DNA of 23,404 bases, from contig QFQX01000063.1 in assembly GCA_003248775.1 (NCBI GenBank), positions 1 through 23,404 of the forward strand. Reading direction: 5' to 3'. Position 1 is the stretch's first letter; every line of letters begins with the position of its first letter. This document shows, in pieces, positions 8,731 to 15,732 of the stretch. The notes beneath the pieces are model-generated. The model was not told the origin of the DNA, ran no database searches, and worked only from the letters and a program-made list of their open reading frames with translations. A program made the position numbers and the translations under genes. The DNA is from Shinella sp. Lineage in GTDB: Bacteria > Pseudomonadota > Alphaproteobacteria > Rhizobiales > Rhizobiaceae.

Positions 8731-8875
8731 GATGGACCTACCTTTCCTCTCAGATGGTCTTGGCGACCGTCGCGACTGCCGATGATCTCTGGCTATCGCG
8801 TCGGTTCGAGAGGGAAATGTCTGGCCGGCCCAATCGTTCCCATTGGAAATGCAGGTAAATTTTCCAAAATTCAGG

Positions 8876-8914
8876 GAACAAACGACACGAACGGCAGTTC
8901 GCGCGCTCGTGTCG
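8876..8914 (-). terminator. Probable terminator of the SMP-30-like gene
   Basis: CGACACGA and TCGTGTCG form an 8-bp inverted repeat (8883-8914). On the minus strand it is followed by GTTTGTT. It lies 21 bp past the stop of the SMP-30-like gene. Confidence 0.5.
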
Positions 8915-8935
8915 AATATCGTGGTTGAGGCTATT

Positions 8936-9823
8936 TCAGAGGCGGAAACGGGGGGCGTGCTGTCCCTTGACCGTAACGCCGAGTTCAAACGTCGCCCCGC
9001 ACAGGGCGTCCGCGTTGCGGGCCGAATCGTCGAGCCCTTCCCAGCAGGATGTCACCATCAACCGGTCGGCGTCAGGGCCGAAAAAGGCCGGGCAGGTCAC
9101 CCGCTTCGCCGGCATTTCGTAGCGGGCGATGTGGCGTCCTTCGGCGTCGTAGCGATCAACTGCGCCACCATCCCAACGGGCGTTCCAGATGGTGCCTTCG
9201 GCATCGACCACCGATCCGTCGAACACGCCTTCACGGTCGGTGCCGTCGATCAGTACGCTTGGTGTTCCCGTAGGCAGGCCGGTCTCGGCATCGACATCGA
9301 CCCGCATCAGCTTGTTGACCTTCGAATCGACGAAGTAGCCGATCTTGCCGTCCGGTGAGAAGCAGATGGAATTCGGAATGCTGATCTTGTCGAAGATCCG
9401 CGTCACCTTGTTGCCGGCGACGTGATAGATGGCGCCGGCGCCATCGGCGGCGGTCTTGCCCATGGTCCCGATCCACAGCGCGCCCGAGGGATGAACCCTG
9501 CCGTCATTGGAACGGTTGCCCGGGCGGTCGGGCTCAAGTTCGGCGAACGGAGTCAACGCGCCGCTTGCGCGGTCCCGCAGGAAAAGCCCGGTATCGCTGG
9601 CAATGAGCTGGCGGTTTTCATCGATGACGGCGAGTACGCTGCCCATGAACGGCAGGTCGTGGCGGGTTGCCGTATTGGTAGCCAGTTCCAGCGACCACAA
9701 CGCCTTGCCAAGAATGTCGAACCACCAGAGTGTGTCGCTCTGTCGGTCGTAAACCGGGCCTTCCCCGAGTTCGAGCCGATGATCGACCAGCACGTTTCCT
9801 GCAAAAGAATGATGTGACGGCAC
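8936..9823 (-). CDS. SMP-30/gluconolactonase-family protein
   Basis: The 295-residue protein is a six-bladed propeller of the SMP-30/regucalcin/gluconolactonase type. Family blocks and metal ligands are visible: the Glu of LELGEGP (residue 21), NRSNDGRVHPSGALWIGTMG, the Asn of IPNSICFSPDG and the Asp of VFDGSVVDAEG. Such enzymes open sugar lactones; substrates in rhizobia vary by pathway, so the lactone is unknown. No signal peptide is seen. The GTG at 9823 is preferred because GGGAG lies about 8 nt upstream and the length fits the family. A TTG at 9859, also with a GAGG ahead of it, would add 12 residues. No sugar dehydrogenase or transporter gene adjoins it, so the pathway cannot be read from context. 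Confidence 0.87.
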   Translation of the reverse strand: MPSHHSFAGNVLVDHRLELGEGPVYDRQSDTLWWFDILGKALWSLELATNTATRHDLPFMGSVLAVIDENRQLIASDTGLFLRDRASGALTPFAELEPDRPGNRSNDGRVHPSGALWIGTMGKTAADGAGAIYHVAGNKVTRIFDKISIPNSICFSPDGKIGYFVDSKVNKLMRVDVDAETGLPTGTPSVLIDGTDREGVFDGSVVDAEGTIWNARWDGGAVDRYDAEGRHIARYEMPAKRVTCPAFFGPDADRLMVTSCWEGLDDSARNADALCGATFELGVTVKGQHAPRFRL

Positions 9824-9859
9824 GCACTTTTCTCCCTGATTCTTGATGCCTTGAGGCAA

Positions 9860-10189
9860 TGGGGAATCCTCACGGTTGATTGACAGGGGTTTACGGTAAA
9901 ATAAAGCTGGCTTCTGGACTAGCCCGCGTTTCTGCGGCTAAGCTCGACGCCGGTGGGTAAGGTGGATTCGTCTGCAAAGTGATGCGCGTGCCGTTTTCCG
10001 GACTTCGCTTTGTTCCGGATGAGAAATTTACGACGCGCAAGGTGCAATTCTGACGAGCCGCTTCAGGGGAGACATCAAGAGCCTTCACAGGGTTCACTGA
10101 TGTTGTTTTCTGCATGCCGGTTTTTCCGGCCTGGCCTCCGGTCGCCGCTCTTTCGTTCTGAAGGAAGCTGGCCGTCTAAGGAGAGCGAT
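9860..10189. other. Noncoding stretch ahead of the luxR gene
   Basis: About 330 bp with no convincing gene. It should hold the promoters of the SMP-30-like gene (minus strand) and the luxR gene (plus strand). TTGACA at 9880-9885 is a good -35 sequence, but no -10 sits 16-18 bp away. A small hairpin GCCGG-TTTTT-CCGGC lies at 10116-10130, and two TCCGGA copies lie near 10000-10018. Confidence 0.5.
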
Positions 10190-10237
10190 TTGTCTTTTTC
10201 ACATTCCTGGAGTCATGCGAAGAAATATCTGTCATGA
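10190..10237 (+). CDS. Possible 15-codon leader peptide overlapping luxR
   Basis: A TTG codon at 10190 is preceded by the near-perfect ribosome site TAAGGAG (10177-10183, spacing 6 nt). It opens a 15-codon frame, reading (M)SFSHSWSHAKKYLS, that stops at TGA 10235-10237. That stop overlaps the luxR start codon in an ATGA arrangement. The luxR start has only a weak ribosome site of its own, so translation of luxR may depend on coupling to this leader. What is seen is the ribosome site and the overlap; coupling and any regulatory role are inference. No known leader peptide is recognised, and the peptide has no obvious run of one amino acid that would suggest attenuation. Confidence 0.4.
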   Translation: MSFSHSWSHAKKYLS

Positions 10238-10238
10238 C
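10212..10238. promoter_or_regulatory. Inverted repeat GTCATG-N15-CATGAC at the luxR start
   Basis: Two 6-bp arms face each other over 15 bases, the second covering the luxR ATG. A similar pair with a 4-base spacer lies ahead of the next gene (11128-11143). A role as operator is a guess; ATGAC at a start codon makes one arm cheap by chance. Confidence 0.25.
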
Positions 10239-10971
10239 AACGATTGAATCCGATGCTTCCGAGCGAGTAGCTGCCTACGTTGCCGAGATCGGTAGCTTCA
10301 AGACGCAGTTCGATGTCTTCCGTTTCATGAAACGGTTGACCGAATCCTATGGTGCGCGGGCCTTTATGGTTCTCAACATGCCGTCGCCCACATCCCTCGA
10401 TCTTTCCAGCAACTCGATTATCACCAACTGGCCGGCCGATTTGCTGACCGAATACGACCAGGCGCCGCTTCTTTCCAGCAGCCCCCTGCTTGTGCGCCTG
10501 CGAACCTCCACGACGCCCTTCACCTATGACATCGAGCATGTGAGCAAGCAGCGCGATCCTCGCACGATGGAGATTTCACAAGCGCTGTTCAACCGCTTCA
10601 AGATGCCCCGCGGCGCGTATTTCCCGACCCATGATGCGTCCGGCATCCGTGGCGCCGTATCCTTCTGCGGCGACCGGCCAACCTTTTCCGTGGCCGAAAT
10701 GATGGAGTTGATGTTTCTCTCCATCCACATCTACAATCGCCTTGCGGAAATCCGCGATCTCGATAGCCGAGCCACCGACGTGCTCACCGAGCGCGAGATT
10801 GATTGTCTCAACTGGACCGCGGCGGGCAAGACCAGCGTCGAGATTGCCGAAATCCTCGGCCTTTCCGAGCACACGATCAATCACTACCTCAATCGAGCAA
10901 CGAAGAAACTCGATACGGTGAACCGCACGCAGGCGGTGGCCAAGGCCCTGAGGCTCGGTCTGATCAAGTAA
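10234..10971 (+). CDS. LuxR-family regulator with autoinducer-type domain (solo)
   Basis: The 245-residue protein has an N-terminal autoinducer-binding-like domain (about 20-165) and a C-terminal GerE/LuxR helix-turn-helix (about 180-240: LTEREIDCLNWTAAGKTSVE, then IAEILGLSEHTINHYLNRAT). Two of the lactone-pocket positions conserved in TraR/LuxR look changed: the Asp-Pro pair reads S83-P84 and the pocket Trp of the WTYD-like position reads Y98, while W66 and Y74 may keep the other aromatic places. It may therefore bind something other than an acyl-homoserine lactone, or nothing. No luxI-type synthase is in the window, making it a LuxR solo here. A short leader frame overlaps its start. The next gene, on the same strand after 189 bp, is a NasS-like sensor homologue. 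Confidence 0.87.
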   Translation: MTTIESDASERVAAYVAEIGSFKTQFDVFRFMKRLTESYGARAFMVLNMPSPTSLDLSSNSIITNWPADLLTEYDQAPLLSSSPLLVRLRTSTTPFTYDIEHVSKQRDPRTMEISQALFNRFKMPRGAYFPTHDASGIRGAVSFCGDRPTFSVAEMMELMFLSIHIYNRLAEIRDLDSRATDVLTEREIDCLNWTAAGKTSVEIAEILGLSEHTINHYLNRATKKLDTVNRTQAVAKALRLGLIK

Positions 10972-11127
10972 CCGCGCGGTTGCCATCGTTTGATGGGGCT
11001 GGCCTTTGGTCATTGCGCCGGAATTGCTTTTCGGCAAGAAATGCGTGCATGCCGATCACGCGAGGAAAGACACTGAATTCAACGAGATCGATGGCTTGCC
11101 GGTTTCCGGCCCGCCGGGCGGTCGGGT

Positions 11128-11143
11128 GTCATGGCGTCATGAC
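11128..11143. promoter_or_regulatory. Inverted repeat GTCATG-N4-CATGAC before the NasS-like gene
   Basis: The arms match those at the luxR start, but the spacer is 4 instead of 15 bases, a difference of about one helical turn. The site ends 17 nt before the start codon. Operator role unproven. Confidence 0.25.
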
Positions 11144-11160
11144 GGGGAGCACGTAGCGCC

Positions 11161-12387
11161 ATGCCGAACCGGCCAGAGATCGTCCTCGGCTTTCTGCCGC
11201 TTCTGGATAGCGCGATCCTGATCGCCGCCCTGGAAAAGGGGTTTGCCGGTGATGAAGGCCTGAAACTTACCCTGGTTCGGGAGAATTCCTGGGAGAAGAT
11301 CCGCGAGGCGGTCGGAGCCGGCCGCTCCCACGGAGCGCACATGCCGGCGCCCATGCCGATTGCCTGCAATCTTGCCATGGTGCCGATGGAGGTGCCTCTG
11401 GTCGCACCGATGGCGCTTGGGCTCGGCGGCAATGCGATCACCATTTCAGCGTCGCTCCATCGCCGCATGATCGAGGCAGGAATGATGCCGAATCTTGATC
11501 CACGCCGTGCCGGCGACGCGCTGAAAGCGGTTGTCGATGACCGCAGACAAACCGGCAAACCGCGATTGCGGTTCGCCGTCGCTCACCGCCTGTCCTGCTG
11601 TCACTACGAATTGAAATACTGGCTGGCCGCCTGCGGGATCGATCCCGTGGTCGACGTGGAAATCGTGGCCTTGCCTGCCGGCCTGATCGGCGATGCGCTG
11701 GAGCAGGGCAATCTCGATGGCTGCTGTCTTGCCGAGCCATGGAACAGCCGCATTGTCGCGCGCGACCAGGGCCGGATCGTCACCCTGAAGTCGTCGCTTT
11801 GGGCATCCAGCCCCGGCAAGGTGCTCGGCATGTCCCAGCGCTGGAGCGAAGACAATCGGCGGGAGCTGGAAGGACTGCTCCGCGCGCTTTATCGGGCCGC
11901 GCAATGGTGCGCCAACACGGAAAACATCGAGGAACTCGCGGGCATTCTGGCGGCACGCCAATATCTGGCGCTGGACGGCGAGTTATTGCTTCCCGGCCTT
12001 ACGGGGTTGCTGCCCGTCGCGCCGGACCATGTCGTCGAGGTTGGCGACGTGCTGCTCTTCGAGGGGAGGGCCGCGACCTTCCCGTGGCAAAGCCATGCCC
12101 TGTGGTTCTATAGTCAGATGGTGCGGTGGGCCGACTGTCGCCACACCCCGCTCGCCATGGCTGTCGCGCGCGACAGCTACCGGCCGGATATTTACCGGCA
12201 GGCGCTGAAACCCGTCTTTGCCCCCCTGCCGGGAGCCAACCTCAAGGTGGAGGGTGCGTTGGCATCGCCGCAATATGTCGGCGTTTCCAGAGGACGACTG
12301 GTGCTCGGGCCTGACGGCTTTTTCGATGGAAAGACCTTCGATCCCGACCGCTTCGAGGACTATCTTGCGGCACAGGCAACAGGCTGA
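11161..12387 (+). CDS. NasS/NrtA/CmpA-family nitrate-sensor-like protein
   Basis: The 408-residue protein belongs to the NrtA/CmpA family of nitrate- or bicarbonate-binding proteins: IVLGFLPLLDSAILIAALEK and LVRENSWEKIREAVGAGRSH followed by GAHMPAPMPIA are typical, as are CCHYELKYWLAACGI and CLAEPWNSRIV. It has no signal peptide or lipobox, so it should stay in the cytoplasm like NasS, the nitrate sensor that holds the ANTAR antiterminator NasT. No nasT, nitrate transporter or reductase gene lies in the window, so its partner must be elsewhere or different. A cytosolic solute-binding protein of unknown ligand is the fallback reading. GGGGAG lies upstream of the ATG at a rather long spacing (about 11 nt). 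It may be cotranscribed with the luxR gene. Confidence 0.83.
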   Translation: MPNRPEIVLGFLPLLDSAILIAALEKGFAGDEGLKLTLVRENSWEKIREAVGAGRSHGAHMPAPMPIACNLAMVPMEVPLVAPMALGLGGNAITISASLHRRMIEAGMMPNLDPRRAGDALKAVVDDRRQTGKPRLRFAVAHRLSCCHYELKYWLAACGIDPVVDVEIVALPAGLIGDALEQGNLDGCCLAEPWNSRIVARDQGRIVTLKSSLWASSPGKVLGMSQRWSEDNRRELEGLLRALYRAAQWCANTENIEELAGILAARQYLALDGELLLPGLTGLLPVAPDHVVEVGDVLLFEGRAATFPWQSHALWFYSQMVRWADCRHTPLAMAVARDSYRPDIYRQALKPVFAPLPGANLKVEGALASPQYVGVSRGRLVLGPDGFFDGKTFDPDRFEDYLAAQATG

Positions 12388-12523
12388 ATGCTGCTTTTTT
12401 GTGCCTTGCAGCACGTTGCCGCTCATTCTTCAGGCACATCGTTGTTCAGTCGTATTCCGTCCCGCAATTGTCGCTTACGGCCTATGTTTATGAAATTTAT
12501 GTGAAAGTTTCCGTGAGTGAAAA

Positions 12524-12540
12524 CTGGCACGATTTCTGCA
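12524..12540 (+). promoter_or_regulatory. Near-consensus sigma-54 (RpoN) promoter
   Basis: CTGGCACGATTTCTGCA matches the published -24/-12 consensus YTGGCACGRNNNTTGCW at every fixed position but one (C for the first T of TTGC). The GG and GC pairs are exactly 10 bp apart. Transcription would start near 12551, running toward mrp. No convincing NtrC or NifA upstream site was found between 12388 and 12520. Confidence 0.72.
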
Positions 12541-12550
12541 TCGCAATATG

Positions 12551-12650
12551 CAAGTCCAGAGGGGACGCTGCAACGCACCCATGAAGGTGCTGCAAGGACA
12601 AGCCGCTGTCGATAGTGCCATGGTCGGGCACAATCTGACGGCGGCTTTTC
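12551..12650 (+). ncRNA. Candidate sigma-54-dependent small RNA (or mrp leader with attenuator)
   Basis: The predicted transcript folds into three hairpins. Hairpin 1 is GTCC/GGAC (12554-12566). Hairpin 2 is TGCA-ac-GCACC, a 6-nt loop, then GGTGC-TGCA (12569-12594). Hairpin 3 has an outer 9-bp stem 12602-12610 with 12637-12645, including one G-U pair, and an inner GTGCC/GGCAC stem; it is followed at once by TTTT (12646-12649), as in a rho-independent terminator. The 386-bp gap has no convincing gene. Two readings are possible: a free RNA of about 100 nt, or a 223-nt leader of mrp with an attenuator. No known rhizobial RNA family was recognised. Confidence 0.5.
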
Positions 12651-12773
12651 CGTTTCTGGCGGGTATTCCGGATAATGTGCCACATCCTCTTTTATGCTCC
12701 CGTCGTCTTTTGCCGGTTGGCGAAGGCTCTACGGTCGATTATCTACGCTCCATGAAAGCTTAGAGAGGATGGC

Positions 12774-13922
<1,149 letters not shown>

Positions 13923-13937
13923 GCCTCCGAAACGCAA

Positions 13938-13971
13938 AACCGGCTGCCGTTGTGACACGACAGCCGGTTTC
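13938..13971. terminator. Bidirectional terminator between mrp and hsp20
   Basis: AAACCGGCTG (13938-13947) pairs with CAGCCGGTTT (13962-13971), a 10-bp stem whose interior extends by further pairs. Flanking A and T residues suit termination from both sides. Confidence 0.7.
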
Positions 13972-13981
13972 CGGAACTCAA

Positions 13982-14011
13982 CCGCCGCCCCCAGGCGGAT
14001 AGGGGCGGCGG
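13982..14011. other. Second GC-only hairpin downstream of hsp20
   Basis: CCGCCGCCCC (13982-13991) pairs perfectly with GGGGCGGCGG (14002-14011) over a 10-nt loop. It has no T-run, so it may protect the hsp20 mRNA 3' end or help rho-independent release together with the adjacent terminator. Confidence 0.5.
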
Positions 14012-14022
14012 GATAACGCGAT

Positions 14023-14499
14023 CTATTGTTGTTTTTCGATCGCGATCTTACGCTCGACAGGAGCCGTTCCCGGCTTCTTGGGCAGTGTTACGGTCAGAAC
14101 GCCATTGTCGAATCGGGCCGATACTGCGGCCTCGTCGACGCTGGACGGTAGGCGCATCGAGCGCTGGAAACTGCCATACCGCCGTTCCACGACATGGTAG
14201 TTGTCCTTTTCGTCCTTCTTTTCCATCTTCTTCTCGCCCTTCAGGCTGAGAACTCCGTTCTGGATGGAAAGGTCGATGTCCTGCTCGGTGATTCCCGGCA
14301 ATTCGGCGGTCAGAGTGATTGTGTTGTCATTCTCTGCAACATCTATCGAGGGTGCGATGAATTTCTCGCCCTCGGAGCCGCTGAGCAGGTTTCGTTTGCC
14401 GAAAAAGCTTTCAAGTGCCTGGTCCATTTCCTTTCGCAGGCCGGCGAAGGGAATGTCAGACCATAGGCCGGGAAGAAAATTCGATGATTTCTCGTTCAT
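14023..14499 (-). CDS. Small heat-shock protein (Hsp20/alpha-crystallin)
   Basis: The 158-residue protein has a short N-terminal arm with FAGLRKEMDQALESFFG, an alpha-crystallin domain (about 45-140; PSIDVAENDNTITLTAELPG, and FDNGVLTVTLPKK as the family's NGVLTV signature) and a C-terminal I-x-I motif (KIAIEKQQ). It should form oligomers that hold unfolding proteins in the cytoplasm. The start at 14499 is chosen because GGAGG lies about 5 nt upstream; the in-frame ATG 12 bases earlier contains that ribosome site. A perfect FNR/FixK box lies 68 bp upstream with a -10-like CATAGT (14547-14542) at fitting distance, so expression under oxygen limitation is likely. The short leader shows no obvious ROSE thermometer. 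It converges with mrp over two hairpins. Confidence 0.94.
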   Translation of the reverse strand: MNEKSSNFLPGLWSDIPFAGLRKEMDQALESFFGKRNLLSGSEGEKFIAPSIDVAENDNTITLTAELPGITEQDIDLSIQNGVLSLKGEKKMEKKDEKDNYHVVERRYGSFQRSMRLPSSVDEAAVSARFDNGVLTVTLPKKPGTAPVERKIAIEKQQ

Positions 14500-14566
14500 C
14501 ACATCCTCCATGATAAAACCCCAAGCTCCCACATGAAAAAGACTATGGGAGGAAGATGGCATTGCT

Positions 14567-14580
14567 TTGATCCAGATCAA
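14567..14580. promoter_or_regulatory. FNR/FixK-type anaerobox
   Basis: TTGAT-CCAG-ATCAA is a perfect match to the TTGAT-N4-ATCAA consensus. Its centre (14573.5) lies about 39-42 bp before a plausible hsp20 transcription start near 14532-14535, the class II activator position. No matching -10 is seen on the plus-strand side, so it more likely serves hsp20 than corA-kup. Confidence 0.75.
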
Positions 14581-14738
14581 TCTTGCCCTCATGGGTTGTT
14601 GACCTTTTTGGGCTGCTGACAGTGGCTTGTGCCCGTCGTAAGGTGCGCACGAGAAATCCCGCTTGCAATTCTTGCGGAAGCGGTGTTTGTCTCGCCGGCC
14701 GAAACGGACCTTGGGGGCGCTATGAAAGTGTCTGCAAT

Positions 14739-15716
14739 TTGATCAGAGCCTATCACGTGGATGGAAGGGCCGAGGTCATCCAGGCCGCCGAGCCGCGCGA
14801 TGCGCTCGAAGCGGATATACTGTGGCTTGATCTCATACACCCGGACCTTGCCGAGGAAGCGTTGGTGGAACGCCTGCTGGGCATACCGCTGCCGACCCGG
14901 GAAGACCTGAAGGACATCGAACCGTCGAGTCGACTTTATGTCGAGGACGGGGGCATTTATATGACCGCCTCTCTTGTCTGGCGGGCGGAAGACCCCCTTG
15001 CGGAACTCACCGACATTGCCTTCATCCTTGCGGGAAACCGCCTCGTCACCATCCGTTACGCCGAGCCGCGCGCCTTCGCACTCTTCAGCGCGGCGCTCCT
15101 GCGCACGCATGGAAAGTGCCGGACCGGCGCGGAACTGATGGCGCGACTGCTCGAAACGATTGTCGACCGCACTGCCGAGGTTCTCGAAATCGGCATCGCG
15201 CGGCTCGATGAGCTTTCCGCCACAGTGTTCGTCGACCGTAAGGCTGCCAAGCGCCGCCCGCCGCGTTTCCTTGAAGACAAACTGATCGATATCGCCGGTC
15301 ATCACCGTCTGGTCAGCAAGGCGCGTGACAGTCTCGTTTCGCTTTCAAGGCTGGTGGCCTTCCTGCGTTCCTTGCCGAAAGTCCGGGAGGATCACGAGGC
15401 GGAAGAAATCTGCGGTATCGTCGCCCACGACATCCAGTCACTGTCGGAACATGCGGCTTTCGTCTCGAACAACATCACCTTCCTGCTTGATGCCTCGCTC
15501 GGCCTGATCAATGTCGAGCAGAACGCCATCATCAAGATCTTCTCGATCGCGTCGGTGGTCTTCTTGCCGCCCACGCTGGTCGCTTCTATCTACGGAATGA
15601 ATTTCCAGTTCATGCCGGAACTGGCATGGACCCATGGCTATGCTCTCGCCCTCGTCGCGATGTTGCTGTCCGCCATCATCCCCTTCTTGTTTTTCCGTTG
15701 GAAAGGCTGGCTCTGA
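14739..15716 (+). CDS. CorA-family divalent metal ion transporter
   Basis: The 325-residue protein has the CorA plan: a large cytoplasmic N-terminal domain with long helices (about 1-265) and two C-terminal membrane segments, the first ending in the pore signature Y-GMN (285-288), followed by the MPE loop and a hydrophobic helix ending in basic FFRWKGWL. It should carry Mg2+, Co2+ or Zn2+ across the inner membrane. The start is uncertain. TTG at 14739 gives (M)IRAYHVDGRAEVI, the form seen in relatives, but its ribosome site is weak. The frame is open to a TTG at 14583. A tiny frame (ATG 14722 to TGA 14742) overlaps the chosen start. The kup gene follows after 16 bp, so the two probably form an ion-uptake operon. 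Confidence 0.85.
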   Translation: MIRAYHVDGRAEVIQAAEPRDALEADILWLDLIHPDLAEEALVERLLGIPLPTREDLKDIEPSSRLYVEDGGIYMTASLVWRAEDPLAELTDIAFILAGNRLVTIRYAEPRAFALFSAALLRTHGKCRTGAELMARLLETIVDRTAEVLEIGIARLDELSATVFVDRKAAKRRPPRFLEDKLIDIAGHHRLVSKARDSLVSLSRLVAFLRSLPKVREDHEAEEICGIVAHDIQSLSEHAAFVSNNITFLLDASLGLINVEQNAIIKIFSIASVVFLPPTLVASIYGMNFQFMPELAWTHGYALALVAMLLSAIIPFLFFRWKGWL

Positions 15717-15732
15717 CGAGCCTGATTGCCCC

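Noticed and set aside
8875..8899. GGAAC-N17-GTT, resembling a general stress (EcfG) promoter
   Set aside because: It lacks the usual C before GTT, points away from the PRC-barrel gene, and overlaps a terminator hairpin.
10010..10237. Plus-strand open frame of 75 codons ahead of luxR
   Set aside because: The start has no ribosome site and the residues look random; only its last 15 codons, behind TAAGGAG, are kept as a possible leader.
12575..12590. GCACC-N6-GGTGC resembling an NtrC site
   Set aside because: The spacer is one base too long and it lies downstream of the sigma-54 promoter; it fits better as an RNA hairpin.
12548..12763. Plus-strand open frame of 71 codons downstream of the sigma-54 promoter
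   Set aside because: It has no ribosome site and no family resemblance, and it is crossed by a terminator-like hairpin; a structured RNA explains the region better.
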